From positions 1-10,740 of the forward strand of contig JAFDTZ010000074.1 of assembly GCA_019594305.1 (NCBI GenBank): a stretch of DNA of 10,740 bases, read 5' to 3'. Under the pieces are notes generated by a model. The model had not been told where the DNA came from. It searched no databases and saw nothing but the letters and a program-made list of their open reading frames with translations. This document shows positions 1 to 5,746 of the stretch, one piece after another. Both the position numbers and the translations under genes were made by a program. Within the stretch, counting starts at the first letter, position 1. The number at the start of each line of letters is the position of its first letter. The DNA is from Thermoplasmata archaeon (GTDB lineage: Archaea; Thermoplasmatota; Thermoplasmata; Halarchaeoplasmatales; Halarchaeoplasmataceae).

Positions 1-495
1 TACATTCTCTAAGAAGTTGGTGATGGTACCGGTGAATACTTTTTCGTTGGGTATCCTGACAAATACACCGTCAAAGGTCCTTATGGATGTAGAGATTATC
101 CTTATATCTTCTACCATACCCAGATTACCCTCGATGTTCACTACATCGTCTATTTGTATAGGGCGTTCGAATATCAGGAATATGCCCGAGATCATATTAG
201 AAACGATACTCTGACTGGCAAATCCGATAACGATGGCCATTATGCCTCCGGCAACCAGAAGACCGGACATGCTTATCTGCAAAATGGGTAAGATAAAAAA
301 AACACCTATGAACAAAGCAGTATAGTTGATGATCTTTGATAAAGTGGTGACCAAGTCTTTGGAAGCTTTGTCTTTCAGTGTTCTTCTTAAATTAAGACTG
401 ATCATCTTACCGATGATAACTATTACCATCAGTATCAATAAACTCTTTAAAATTTCAAAAATGGTAACTCCAGTGTATATCTCGGTATCTATCAT
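1..495 (-). CDS. mscS: MscS-family small-conductance mechanosensitive channel (C-terminus outside window)
   Basis: This is a membrane channel that opens under membrane tension and releases solutes during hypo-osmotic shock. The 165 visible residues begin at the ATG at 495-493. They contain a first hydrophobic helix (about residues 9-32), a basic cytoplasmic stretch (RR at 37-38, several Lys), a second helix (about 55-75) and the pore-lining third helix (about 78-110), which has the family's Gly/Ala/Ser-rich pattern (VAGGIMAIVIGFASQ, 81-95). The beta domain follows, with FERPIQIDDVV (109-119) and the typical RTFDGVFVRIPNEKVF stretch (139-154). The C-terminal alpha/beta domain lies beyond the left edge. 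The start codon overlaps the stop of the DUF432 gene (ATGA), and GGAGGG sits six bases upstream, so translation is probably coupled. The eight-A run at 295-302 reads through in frame. The family assignment is very secure; the gating properties cannot be told from sequence. Confidence 0.95.
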   Translation of the reverse strand, partial: MIDTEIYTGVTIFEILKSLLILMVIVIIGKMISLNLRRTLKDKASKDLVTTLSKIINYTALFIGVFFILPILQISMSGLLVAGGIMAIVIGFASQSIVSNMISGIFLIFERPIQIDDVVNIEGNLGMVEDIRIISTSIRTFDGVFVRIPNEKVFTGTITNFLENV

Positions 496-1199
496 ATGCC
501 GCCCTCCATGATGAATTTCTGGCCTTTAAGGGGTTGTATACTATGGACGTAAATTTCCTTGGATGATTTCATCCCCTTTCGAAGCGGTTTGTCGATAAAT
601 TTTGTTTCTGAATGGTCTTCTCCTTGGATGATCATGGATGCCCTCATCGAAGCGACACCGGAATCATAATAAATTTTCATCCCGTAGGCACTGAAAACCA
701 CCTTGGTCACCTCCACCCAACGTTTACCGATGTTAGATATGTTCAGATCGATGATCCCTTCGTAGGCCGGGTCAACTTTAGGTAATTTATGGTAAACTTC
801 ACTATTCCAGTACTTGCAGATACTTCCGGTCTTCACATCGCCGTATAGTGTAAATTTAGGCTTGCTCAACCCGAATATATCTATGTATCTAGCCGACTTT
901 CCTTTACCGGTGAATACGCCTATCTCCGTTGGAAAAGTGACGAATACACGTTTTTTGTATCTCGGCTCAACCACCAGAGGTTTTTCGAACTCCACCAAGA
1001 GCGAAGAAGTGATGTTTTTCGGTAGATTCATCGGCTCTACGGGACAGATCAGAATATCACCTTTCCCGGCCAACAATTCCTTCTCGACCACGTCTTCTCC
1101 GAGTTCCCTGTGATACAAAAGGTGTCCATCTATATGGGTAACTGAGATAGAGAGTTCGTCCTTAACTACCTCCACAGGTATCACATGGTCTCCGTACAT
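492..1199 (-). CDS. DUF432 family protein, partner of mscS
   Basis: This is a 235-residue soluble protein with no signal peptide or membrane helix. I recognise it as the archaeal DUF432 family, of unknown biochemical function, from its length, its MYGDHVIPVEV start, the LLAGKGDILICPVEPMNLP segment (63-81), and its beta-rich body with conserved aromatic and Gly residues ending in a GQKF-type tail. DUF432 genes are often found beside MscS genes in archaea, and that is the case here: the TGA stop (494-492) overlaps the mscS start. A role in sensing or modulating the channel is therefore a reasonable inference but is not shown. No Shine-Dalgarno precedes the ATG, but CATATAAT on the minus strand is centred about 23 bases upstream, which suggests a leaderless transcript. 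The 51-base gap to the upstream exporter gene carries an oligo-T tract, so the pair is probably transcribed separately from the exporter. Confidence 0.8.
   Translation of the reverse strand: MYGDHVIPVEVVKDELSISVTHIDGHLLYHRELGEDVVEKELLAGKGDILICPVEPMNLPKNITSSLLVEFEKPLVVEPRYKKRVFVTFPTEIGVFTGKGKSARYIDIFGLSKPKFTLYGDVKTGSICKYWNSEVYHKLPKVDPAYEGIIDLNISNIGKRWVEVTKVVFSAYGMKIYYDSGVASMRASMIIQGEDHSETKFIDKPLRKGMKSSKEIYVHSIQPLKGQKFIMEGGI
502..507 (-). promoter_or_regulatory. Shine-Dalgarno site of mscS
   Basis: GGAGGG on the minus strand lies six bases before the mscS ATG and inside the last codons of the DUF432 gene. It matches the archaeal anti-Shine-Dalgarno sequence well. Together with the four-base ATGA overlap it supports internal initiation on a shared mRNA and fixes the mscS start. 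Confidence 0.75.
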
Positions 1200-1217
1200 A
1201 CCGGTTTATAGCGTGAG

Positions 1218-1227
1218 GATTATATGA
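1218..1227 (-). promoter_or_regulatory. TATA box for the DUF432-mscS operon
   Basis: On the minus strand TTCATATAAT is centred about 23 bases before the DUF432 ATG, the spacing expected when an archaeal transcript starts at or next to the start codon. No ribosome binding site is present between it and the ATG. A second weaker AT stretch (CTATAAACC, about 1201-1209) is too close to the start to serve. Confidence 0.5.
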
Positions 1228-1242
1228 AACTTTTGGGTTCCG

Positions 1243-1250
1243 AAAAAAAA
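1243..1250 (-). terminator. Oligo-T terminator after the RND/MMPL gene
   Basis: Eight consecutive T on the minus strand directly follow the TAG stop of the exporter gene (1253-1251). Archaeal RNA polymerase terminates at such U-tracts without needing a hairpin. Its position just before the DUF432 promoter supports separate transcription units. Confidence 0.5.
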
Positions 1251-4200
1251 CTATTGCGTATACTTGGCCCAAATCATCAGTGCAGAGGGGAGTACGAATA
1301 CCGCGGATAAAAAGCTGTAGGTTATAGCGATAGCAGTTATGAAACCGAATTGGGACATTGGTAATATATTGGATGTGGAGATGATGGCAAAAGCACCCAC
1401 CGTAGTGGCGGCTGACCCCACCAGAGCCGCTCCGGTGTTCTGAACGGTTTCGTGCATAGCTTGGTACAGTTCTCCCTTCTCTTTCTCTTCTAAAAACCTA
1501 TATGTTATATGTATACTGTAATCCACACCCATCCCCACGGTTAAAGCGGTGATGCTTACGGTCATCACGTTCAATGAAACGTCGAGTAAGAACATGGTTC
1601 CTACGATCCATATGGTGATCAAAGCTACCGGAGCCGTTGTGATCATACCAAGCCATTTAGATTTATGTACCTTATAGAACACAATGGTTAGAAGCAGAGC
1701 CACGATGAATATGGTTATGATCAACGAGCGTATCTGGGTAGCATTCAATTCTTCGGTGGTTTCATACCCGATGATAGAACTGCTGGTGATAGTCGTCGTA
1801 TAGCCTGAATCCTCCAAGTACACTACATCGTCACGAAGCTCGTCTTCCATCACCGCCGCGTTGCCCATATCCTCTGCCATCCTCAAGCCGTCCTCTCTCA
1901 CCATGATAACCGAGGTTGTGTATCTATCGCCGTCTTTATAGAGTACCCTGCGTATAACATCCCCGCTTTCTTCTGCGGTATACAGTATATCGTAGAGCTC
2001 CCGGATATTGGTAGTAGGTATCCCTTGTTCGTCCGGTTCGCTATCTTCGTAAACTTGGACTATGCTAGTATTGTATCTCAAGCTACCAGAAGGAGCTGTA
2101 CCGAAATCCAGCAGTACATTAAGAACAGAAGACACACCATCTTCGTATCGTATCATACGATTGCCTTCCATATCGTTCTGGGTATCATGTAAGGCCCGCA
2201 GATAATCTCTAGTGTCGGCATCTCCTTCTATCATGATATATGCATACGATGTACTCACTCTGAAATTGTCGGCAATATAATTGATGTTCTCACTCTGGGG
2301 TTTTCCTTCGGGTAAGAAATCCTGTATACTGAAAGTGGTATCAACGTTCAAGGCACCGTAAAGAGCCGCCACACTGATCATCGCAACTACCAGCAGAACT
2401 ACGAAGGGATGCCTATCCGAAGAATCAGCGGACCGAGATAAGATCCTACCGAGTATGTCACTGCCTACCTTTTCCAGACCTTTAGATCTTCTTTTTGTTA
2501 CTTTTACCGAATTCTTCCTTTTGTCCATAAGACATACCATGGCCGGCAGGAACACTGTCATGAGTACAAAGCTGGAGAGTATACCGACTGCGGCGAGTAT
2601 GCCGAACTGCCTCATAGCTTCTATATTGCTAAAATAGTTAGATGAAAAACCGATGGCCGTCGTCACGGTGGTAAGTATCAGGGCACCGCCCACGGTGGTC
2701 ATGGTTATGATAGTTGCTCTCTCTGCTTCCTGTCCATCATAACGTTCTTCCCGGTAACGCATTATCATGTGTATACCGTAGTCGATAACAAGACCTGTTA
2801 TGAGTACGGGTACGGCTATCAATATAGGGTTGAAATTGTAACCTAAGAGTACGCCTATACCGAAGGTCCATATTATGGCGAATACCAGCGAAAGTAGGCT
2901 GAGCATGGTCTCTGCCATGGAACGGAACACGAGCAAGAGAACCACTACTACGAACACGAAGGCGATAGGAAGCAGTGTATTCAAACTTTCATCTGCACTT
3001 TCGTTTATCTCTTCCATCATCACCTGACCGGCGAATACACGAGCCCTGGAGTTCTCCGTGGTCTCGTCACTGATCGAAATAATATTTTCTTGTGCCTTCA
3101 ATCTAGGCTTCGATTCCATGGAATTGTTCATGAGCACGATACTCATTGTGCTGGTTGCCCTGATTGAATGCTGCCCCGGGGCTGAAGTAAAATCCTTACT
3201 AGCCATCATCTCTATACCGTTGTAGAGATTTTGTATCATCGCCGGAAGGTTATACGCGGAACGAAGCATCATACGTGTACCGACCGTCTCTTCCGTACCA
3301 CTTTCTAACATCTCAGTGGTATTTTCGACCGCCGTAGAATAGATGTTAACAGGCTCAGTCAGCTCGTCCACATCGGAGATGGATTGCAGTATACCCATCA
3401 TGTTGTCCAGGATGATCATGGAATAGTGATTATGATCCTCGATGTCCCTTAGGTTATCCAATGTAGTATTCAAAGAATCGATAAGTTCGTCTCCCGTATG
3501 ATCTCTTAGACTACGAACGGTGTCCTTTATGTCGTCGTCTTGCATCTCGTCAAGCCTGCTTAACTTTTCGTCGTCGCCGAGTGTAAGGGACGGTGTTTCC
3601 ATATCGAAATCGAGTTCATCGCTAAGGTATTCGATATGCTGGGAAATACCCAGGTAGCTCAACACCATATTCAAAGCGGAAGTCTGTATATCCGGAGAAT
3701 CAGATTCCTTTAGTATCGTATTGGTGGAATCAAGTAGATGTAGAAAGTCGTCGAGACCATGGGTTTCATGGTGTTCCATGCTGGAGACGAAATTATCTAT
3801 GTAGGCGATCTTTTCTTCCACATCGGTTTCCGTATCGTTTAGCTTCCCGATCAATTCACCGAATTCCTGGGGATGCTCACCGAAAGCCGTCCAGCTAGAC
3901 GGGTCTGCGGTGATAGTAGCCATGGCTTCCAGTGCACCCTTTGCTCCGGTATAGGCCGTTGGTTCCTGTAATAATCCGGCACACAAAGAAAGTGAAATAT
4001 TCTTGGATCCGTACATCTCACGTTGATGATATGACATCTCTACCATCGAGTATGAGGCGTTGGTAAAACCTATCAGCTCCTTTTCCATCTCGAGCACACT
4101 TTCTCCCGTAAAGTAAGTATCAACTATGGTGGTTATACCCTGCGGCATATCATCCGATGGAAGTAGTACATAGGAAATATCTTCATCCTCCAGGAATGCC

Positions 4201-4490
4201 ACCTTCGAATTTAGAACATCTCTGAAAACTTCTACGGTGAATACGTCCTTATCGTCTGCAATAAAAGCTATCTGTACGCTTTCACCGGCGGTACCGAATT
4301 TTTCACGGATCTCGTCCATGGCATCGACCTTAGGACTTTCCGGGTTGAAGCCTTCTTCATCCACATCAACGCTCATCTGTAACGCGAAAAAACTCATTAT
4401 CAGAGTAAAAGCTAAGATAATGACTACTACTTTTTTTGGATTGGTACCTACCATTTCAATGATCTTCCATCTTCTCTTCCTTGGAATCAT
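1251..4490 (-). CDS. RND superfamily (MMPL/HAE3-like) membrane transporter
   Basis: This 1079-residue polytopic protein has the two-fold RND layout. A basic N-terminus (MIPRKRRWK) is followed by TM1 (about 20-39), a very large outer loop (about 40-505), TM2-6 (about 506-655), a cytoplasmic basic linker (about 656-690), TM7 (about 695-713), a second loop (about 714-920) and TM8-12 (about 921-1075). Each half carries the family's proton-relay/signature motif in its fourth helix: GLVIDYGIH at 566-574 and VGMGVDYSIH at 985-994. Archaeal relatives are usually assigned to the hydrophobe/amphiphile efflux-3 or MMPL group and are thought to move lipids or amphiphiles; the substrate here is unknown. 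Loop 1 is more than twice loop 2, acidic and predicted mostly helical, which makes the protein longer than the usual archaeal relatives. The ATG at 4490 gives the expected positive-inside N-terminus. A minus-strand TATA-like GTTATACAC lies about 30 bases upstream. It is divergent from cutA. Confidence 0.92.
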   Translation of the reverse strand: MIPRKRRWKIIEMVGTNPKKVVVIILAFTLIMSFFALQMSVDVDEEGFNPESPKVDAMDEIREKFGTAGESVQIAFIADDKDVFTVEVFRDVLNSKVAFLEDEDISYVLLPSDDMPQGITTIVDTYFTGESVLEMEKELIGFTNASYSMVEMSYHQREMYGSKNISLSLCAGLLQEPTAYTGAKGALEAMATITADPSSWTAFGEHPQEFGELIGKLNDTETDVEEKIAYIDNFVSSMEHHETHGLDDFLHLLDSTNTILKESDSPDIQTSALNMVLSYLGISQHIEYLSDELDFDMETPSLTLGDDEKLSRLDEMQDDDIKDTVRSLRDHTGDELIDSLNTTLDNLRDIEDHNHYSMIILDNMMGILQSISDVDELTEPVNIYSTAVENTTEMLESGTEETVGTRMMLRSAYNLPAMIQNLYNGIEMMASKDFTSAPGQHSIRATSTMSIVLMNNSMESKPRLKAQENIISISDETTENSRARVFAGQVMMEEINESADESLNTLLPIAFVFVVVVLLLVFRSMAETMLSLLSLVFAIIWTFGIGVLLGYNFNPILIAVPVLITGLVIDYGIHMIMRYREERYDGQEAERATIITMTTVGGALILTTVTTAIGFSSNYFSNIEAMRQFGILAAVGILSSFVLMTVFLPAMVCLMDKRKNSVKVTKRRSKGLEKVGSDILGRILSRSADSSDRHPFVVLLVVAMISVAALYGALNVDTTFSIQDFLPEGKPQSENINYIADNFRVSTSYAYIMIEGDADTRDYLRALHDTQNDMEGNRMIRYEDGVSSVLNVLLDFGTAPSGSLRYNTSIVQVYEDSEPDEQGIPTTNIRELYDILYTAEESGDVIRRVLYKDGDRYTTSVIMVREDGLRMAEDMGNAAVMEDELRDDVVYLEDSGYTTTITSSSIIGYETTEELNATQIRSLIITIFIVALLLTIVFYKVHKSKWLGMITTAPVALITIWIVGTMFLLDVSLNVMTVSITALTVGMGVDYSIHITYRFLEEKEKGELYQAMHETVQNTGAALVGSAATTVGAFAIISTSNILPMSQFGFITAIAITYSFLSAVFVLPSALMIWAKYTQ

Positions 4491-4516
4491 CTACCTGAGC
4501 GGTATTTACTGAAGGT

Positions 4517-4525
4517 GTGTATAAC
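4517..4525 (-). promoter_or_regulatory. Possible TATA box for the RND/MMPL gene
   Basis: GTTATACAC on the minus strand is centred about 31 bases before the ATG at 4490, which would give a transcript with a leader of only a few bases. A second AT-rich candidate (GATAATACC, about 4533-4541) lies farther upstream. The assignment is tentative. Confidence 0.35.
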
Positions 4526-4555
4526 TTTTCTGGTATTATCATGAAAAGGGAAATC

Positions 4556-4563
4556 ATAAATAT
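4556..4563 (+). promoter_or_regulatory. TATA box for cutA
   Basis: ATAAATAT is centred about 26 bases before the cutA ATG (4585) and is preceded by a purine-rich GGGAAA that could act as a BRE. There is no Shine-Dalgarno before the ATG, so a leaderless transcript is expected. Confidence 0.55.
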
Positions 4564-4584
4564 CGATTTGCTTCTTCACTCAAT

Positions 4585-4899
4585 ATGTATTCCATCGTGT
4601 ATACCACTTTCAAGAACCGGGATGAAGCCGAAGATTTTATAGCGATATCACTAGAGAAACGTTTGATCGCTTGTGCCAACATTTTTCCAATAAATTCCAT
4701 GTACCGTTGGGATGATAAAATAGTGAGCGATGAAGAGATAGCTGTTTTTCTGAAAACTAGAAAATCACTTGTTCTGTCGTTGATTAAAACCATAGAAGAA
4801 CATCATCCCTACGATGTACCCTGTGCATTGGAGTTGAACATCGAAAGTGGTTCACCGGCCTACCTGAACTGGATAGAAGAGGAAACCTCTCAGGGATAA
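4585..4899 (+). CDS. cutA: CutA1 divalent-cation tolerance protein
   Basis: This 104-residue protein has the normal CutA1 length and its diagnostic blocks: an N-terminal strand (YSIVYTTFKNRDEAE, 2-16), LIACANIFPINSMYRWDDK (27-45) with the family Cys (C30) and the YRW motif, EEIAVFLKTR (50-59), and HPYDVP (74-79) followed by SGSPAYLNWI (88-97). CutA1 forms a very stable trimer with a ferredoxin-like fold. It was linked to copper and other divalent-cation tolerance in E. coli, but its exact molecular role remains unsettled. It is cytoplasmic here, with no signal peptide. The gene lies 32 bases ahead of nikR on the same strand, which puts two metal-related genes together. Both have their own TATA-like element, so they could be transcribed singly or together. 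The ATG at 4585 is well placed for a leaderless start, and the protein aligns with the family from residue 2. Confidence 0.95.
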   Translation: MYSIVYTTFKNRDEAEDFIAISLEKRLIACANIFPINSMYRWDDKIVSDEEIAVFLKTRKSLVLSLIKTIEEHHPYDVPCALELNIESGSPAYLNWIEEETSQG

Positions 4900-4903
4900 A
4901 AAA

Positions 4904-4910
4904 GATATAC
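4904..4910 (+). promoter_or_regulatory. TATA box for nikR
   Basis: GATATAC, preceded by an A-run, is centred about 25 bases before the nikR ATG (4932) and lies just after the cutA stop. No Shine-Dalgarno is seen in the 32-base gap. This fits a leaderless nikR transcript independent of cutA. The same interval would be the natural place for autoregulation by NikR, but I see no clear inverted-repeat operator. Confidence 0.5.
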
Positions 4911-4931
4911 CCGTCTTGCCAATCTATTATC

Positions 4932-5345
4932 ATGGATAAAACGGATTCTCTTAAGAGGTTCGGGGTTTCTCTTCCTGCAGATCTACTGGACGAGTTCGAT
5001 GTAAAGCTAAAAGAAAAGATGTATGCCAATCGTTCGGAAGCCATCAGAGATCTGATACGAGATTTTTTGATCGTGGAAAAATGGGAAGCTTCGGACGAAG
5101 AGGTTTACGGTTCGTTAACTCTGATATACGACCACGAGAAAAGAGGCATATCCGACAAATTAACCGATATACAGCACGATGACCACGCACATATCGTATC
5201 TACTATGCACATCCATCTGGACAAGCATAACTGCATGGAGATGATGGCCATAAGAGGTAAGGCTAAAGAGGTAAGAAGAATAGCCGACAGGTTGATCTCT
5301 ACAAAAGGGGTTAAACACGGCAAACTGGTGATGACCGCTTTGTGA
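4932..5345 (+). CDS. nikR: NikR nickel-responsive transcriptional regulator
   Basis: This 137-residue protein has the two-domain NikR architecture. A ribbon-helix-helix DNA-binding domain occupies about residues 6-48 (RFGVSLPADLLDEFD, then NRSEAIRDLIRDFL). A C-terminal ACT-like tetramerisation and nickel domain spans about 60-137. By alignment to E. coli NikR, the square-planar high-affinity nickel ligands His76, His87, His89 and Cys95 correspond to H82, H93, H95 and C101, and all are present with correct spacing (QHDDHAHIV ... HIHLDKHNC). The C-terminal GVKHGKLVMTAL also matches the family. NikR binds operators when loaded with nickel and usually represses nickel uptake genes; no nickel transporter or nickel enzyme gene lies in the window, so the regulon is elsewhere or unrecognised. 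cutA precedes it by 32 bases and acyP follows after 39. The ATG at 4932 sits about 25 bases after a TATA box. Confidence 0.96.
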   Translation: MDKTDSLKRFGVSLPADLLDEFDVKLKEKMYANRSEAIRDLIRDFLIVEKWEASDEEVYGSLTLIYDHEKRGISDKLTDIQHDDHAHIVSTMHIHLDKHNCMEMMAIRGKAKEVRRIADRLISTKGVKHGKLVMTAL

Positions 5346-5355
5346 GTCCGCAACA

Positions 5356-5362
5356 TTTTTTT
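5356..5362 (+). terminator. Possible oligo-T terminator after nikR
   Basis: Seven consecutive T begin ten bases after the nikR stop codon. This fits the archaeal U-tract termination signal and would partly separate nikR from acyP. It is short, so read-through is likely. Confidence 0.35.
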
Positions 5363-5376
5363 ACGTTAAAACACAT

Positions 5377-5391
5377 GTATCACCATGATAC
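5377..5391 (+). repeat. Perfect inverted repeat over the acyP start codon
   Basis: GTATCA-CCA-TGATAC is a perfect six-base inverted repeat with a three-base centre, and the acyP ATG (5385-5387) lies inside it. It could be a small operator or an RNA hairpin that covers the start codon. A chance occurrence cannot be ruled out for arms this short. Confidence 0.4.
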
Positions 5392-5657
5392 GAAAACACG
5401 TTTACTTCGAGGGAAAGGTCCAGGGTGTGTTCTTCAGAGCTAACACCAGGGAGAAAGCTGTAAAGGAGGAAGTCACGGGTTGGGTCCGCAATCTCAGAGG
5501 CGGACGGGTGGAAGCCGTCTTCGAAGGTTCGCAGGAAAAAGTGGACGAAGTTATACGATGGTGCAAGCACGATCAACCACGAGCCGGGGTGACCGATGCG
5601 GACATCGAAGAGGAAGAGTATACCGGGGAATACGAGGGTTTCGAGATCCGACGTTGA
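5385..5657 (+). CDS. acyP: Acylphosphatase
   Basis: This is a 90-residue cytoplasmic enzyme of the normal acylphosphatase length, which hydrolyses the carboxyl-phosphate bond of acyl phosphates such as acetyl phosphate or 1,3-bisphosphoglycerate. The signature phosphate-binding loop GKVQGVFFR (10-18) ends in the catalytic Arg18, and the catalytic Asn is N36 in GWVRNLRGG (32-40). The later GEYEGFEIRR end (81-90) matches the usual C-terminal strand. It follows nikR by 39 bases. No clear Shine-Dalgarno or good TATA box precedes it: an oligo-T tract and a small inverted repeat over the start codon fill the gap, so it may depend partly on read-through from nikR. An upstream ATG at 5375 is out of frame. 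The role in this neighbourhood is unknown; housekeeping phosphate metabolism is the default. Confidence 0.95.
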   Translation: MIRKHVYFEGKVQGVFFRANTREKAVKEEVTGWVRNLRGGRVEAVFEGSQEKVDEVIRWCKHDQPRAGVTDADIEEEEYTGEYEGFEIRR

Positions 5658-5671
5658 AATTGGTTTCTTTA

Positions 5672-5687
5672 CAAAAACTATATAAAC
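5672..5687 (+). promoter_or_regulatory. Strong BRE/TATA promoter of the subtilase gene
   Basis: An A-rich BRE-like CAAAAAC runs directly into TATATAAA (5679-5686), the best TATA match in the window. Transcription should start near 5708-5710, leaving about 20 bases before the leader ATG (5729) and about 34 before the protease ATG (5743). This gives a short 5' leader, unlike the leaderless arrangement of neighbouring genes. An AT-rich TATAATAT stretch around 5707-5714 is a weaker alternative. Confidence 0.7.
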
Positions 5688-5716
5688 CTTCAATCGAATT
5701 AAATAGTATAATATTT

Positions 5717-5722
5717 GAGGTG
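5717..5722 (+). promoter_or_regulatory. Shine-Dalgarno site of the five-codon leader frame
   Basis: GAGGTG is a six-base match to the archaeal anti-Shine-Dalgarno sequence. It is six bases before the ATG at 5729 but 20 bases before the protease ATG at 5743, which is too far for normal spacing. It therefore favours initiation on the short leader frame. Confidence 0.6.
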
Positions 5723-5728
5723 GAGAAA

Positions 5729-5746
5729 ATGGAGTTTTTAATATGA
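5729..5746 (+). CDS. Possible five-codon leader peptide overlapping the protease start
   Basis: ATG-GAG-TTT-TTA-ATA-TGA encodes MEFLI, and its TGA overlaps the protease ATG by the ATGA arrangement (5743-5746). It has its own well-spaced Shine-Dalgarno (5717-5722) and contains the GGAG (5731-5734) that serves the protease. A ribosome ending here would be placed directly on the protease start, so it could work as a translational coupler. It is too short for any homology evidence and could be fortuitous. Confidence 0.4.
   Translation: MEFLI
5731..5734 (+). promoter_or_regulatory. Shine-Dalgarno site of the subtilase
   Basis: GGAG stands eight bases before the ATG at 5743 and lies inside the five-codon leader frame. 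It is normally spaced for the protease start. The protease frame has an in-frame TGA at 5716-5718 and no ATG, GTG or TTG between that stop and 5743, so 5743 is its first possible start. Confidence 0.6.

Noticed and set aside
295..302. Eight-A run inside mscS that could mark a frameshift or slippage site.
   Set aside because: The frame is intact across it and encodes a normal hydrophobic helix, so there is no sign of frameshifting.
2143..2161. Palindrome-like CGTATCGTATCATACGA resembling half-sites of the E. coli NikR operator.
   Set aside because: It lies deep inside the exporter coding region and lacks the spacing of known NikR operators, so it is probably a codon coincidence.
4554..5044. 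Minus-strand frames antisense to cutA and nikR.
   Set aside because: cutA and nikR are secure by motif content; the antisense products are Ser/Arg-rich shadows.
5480..5746. An 88-codon plus-strand frame overlapping acyP and ending with MEFLI.
   Set aside because: Most of it is an Arg-rich out-of-frame shadow of acyP. Only the last five codons, with their own Shine-Dalgarno, are worth noting separately.
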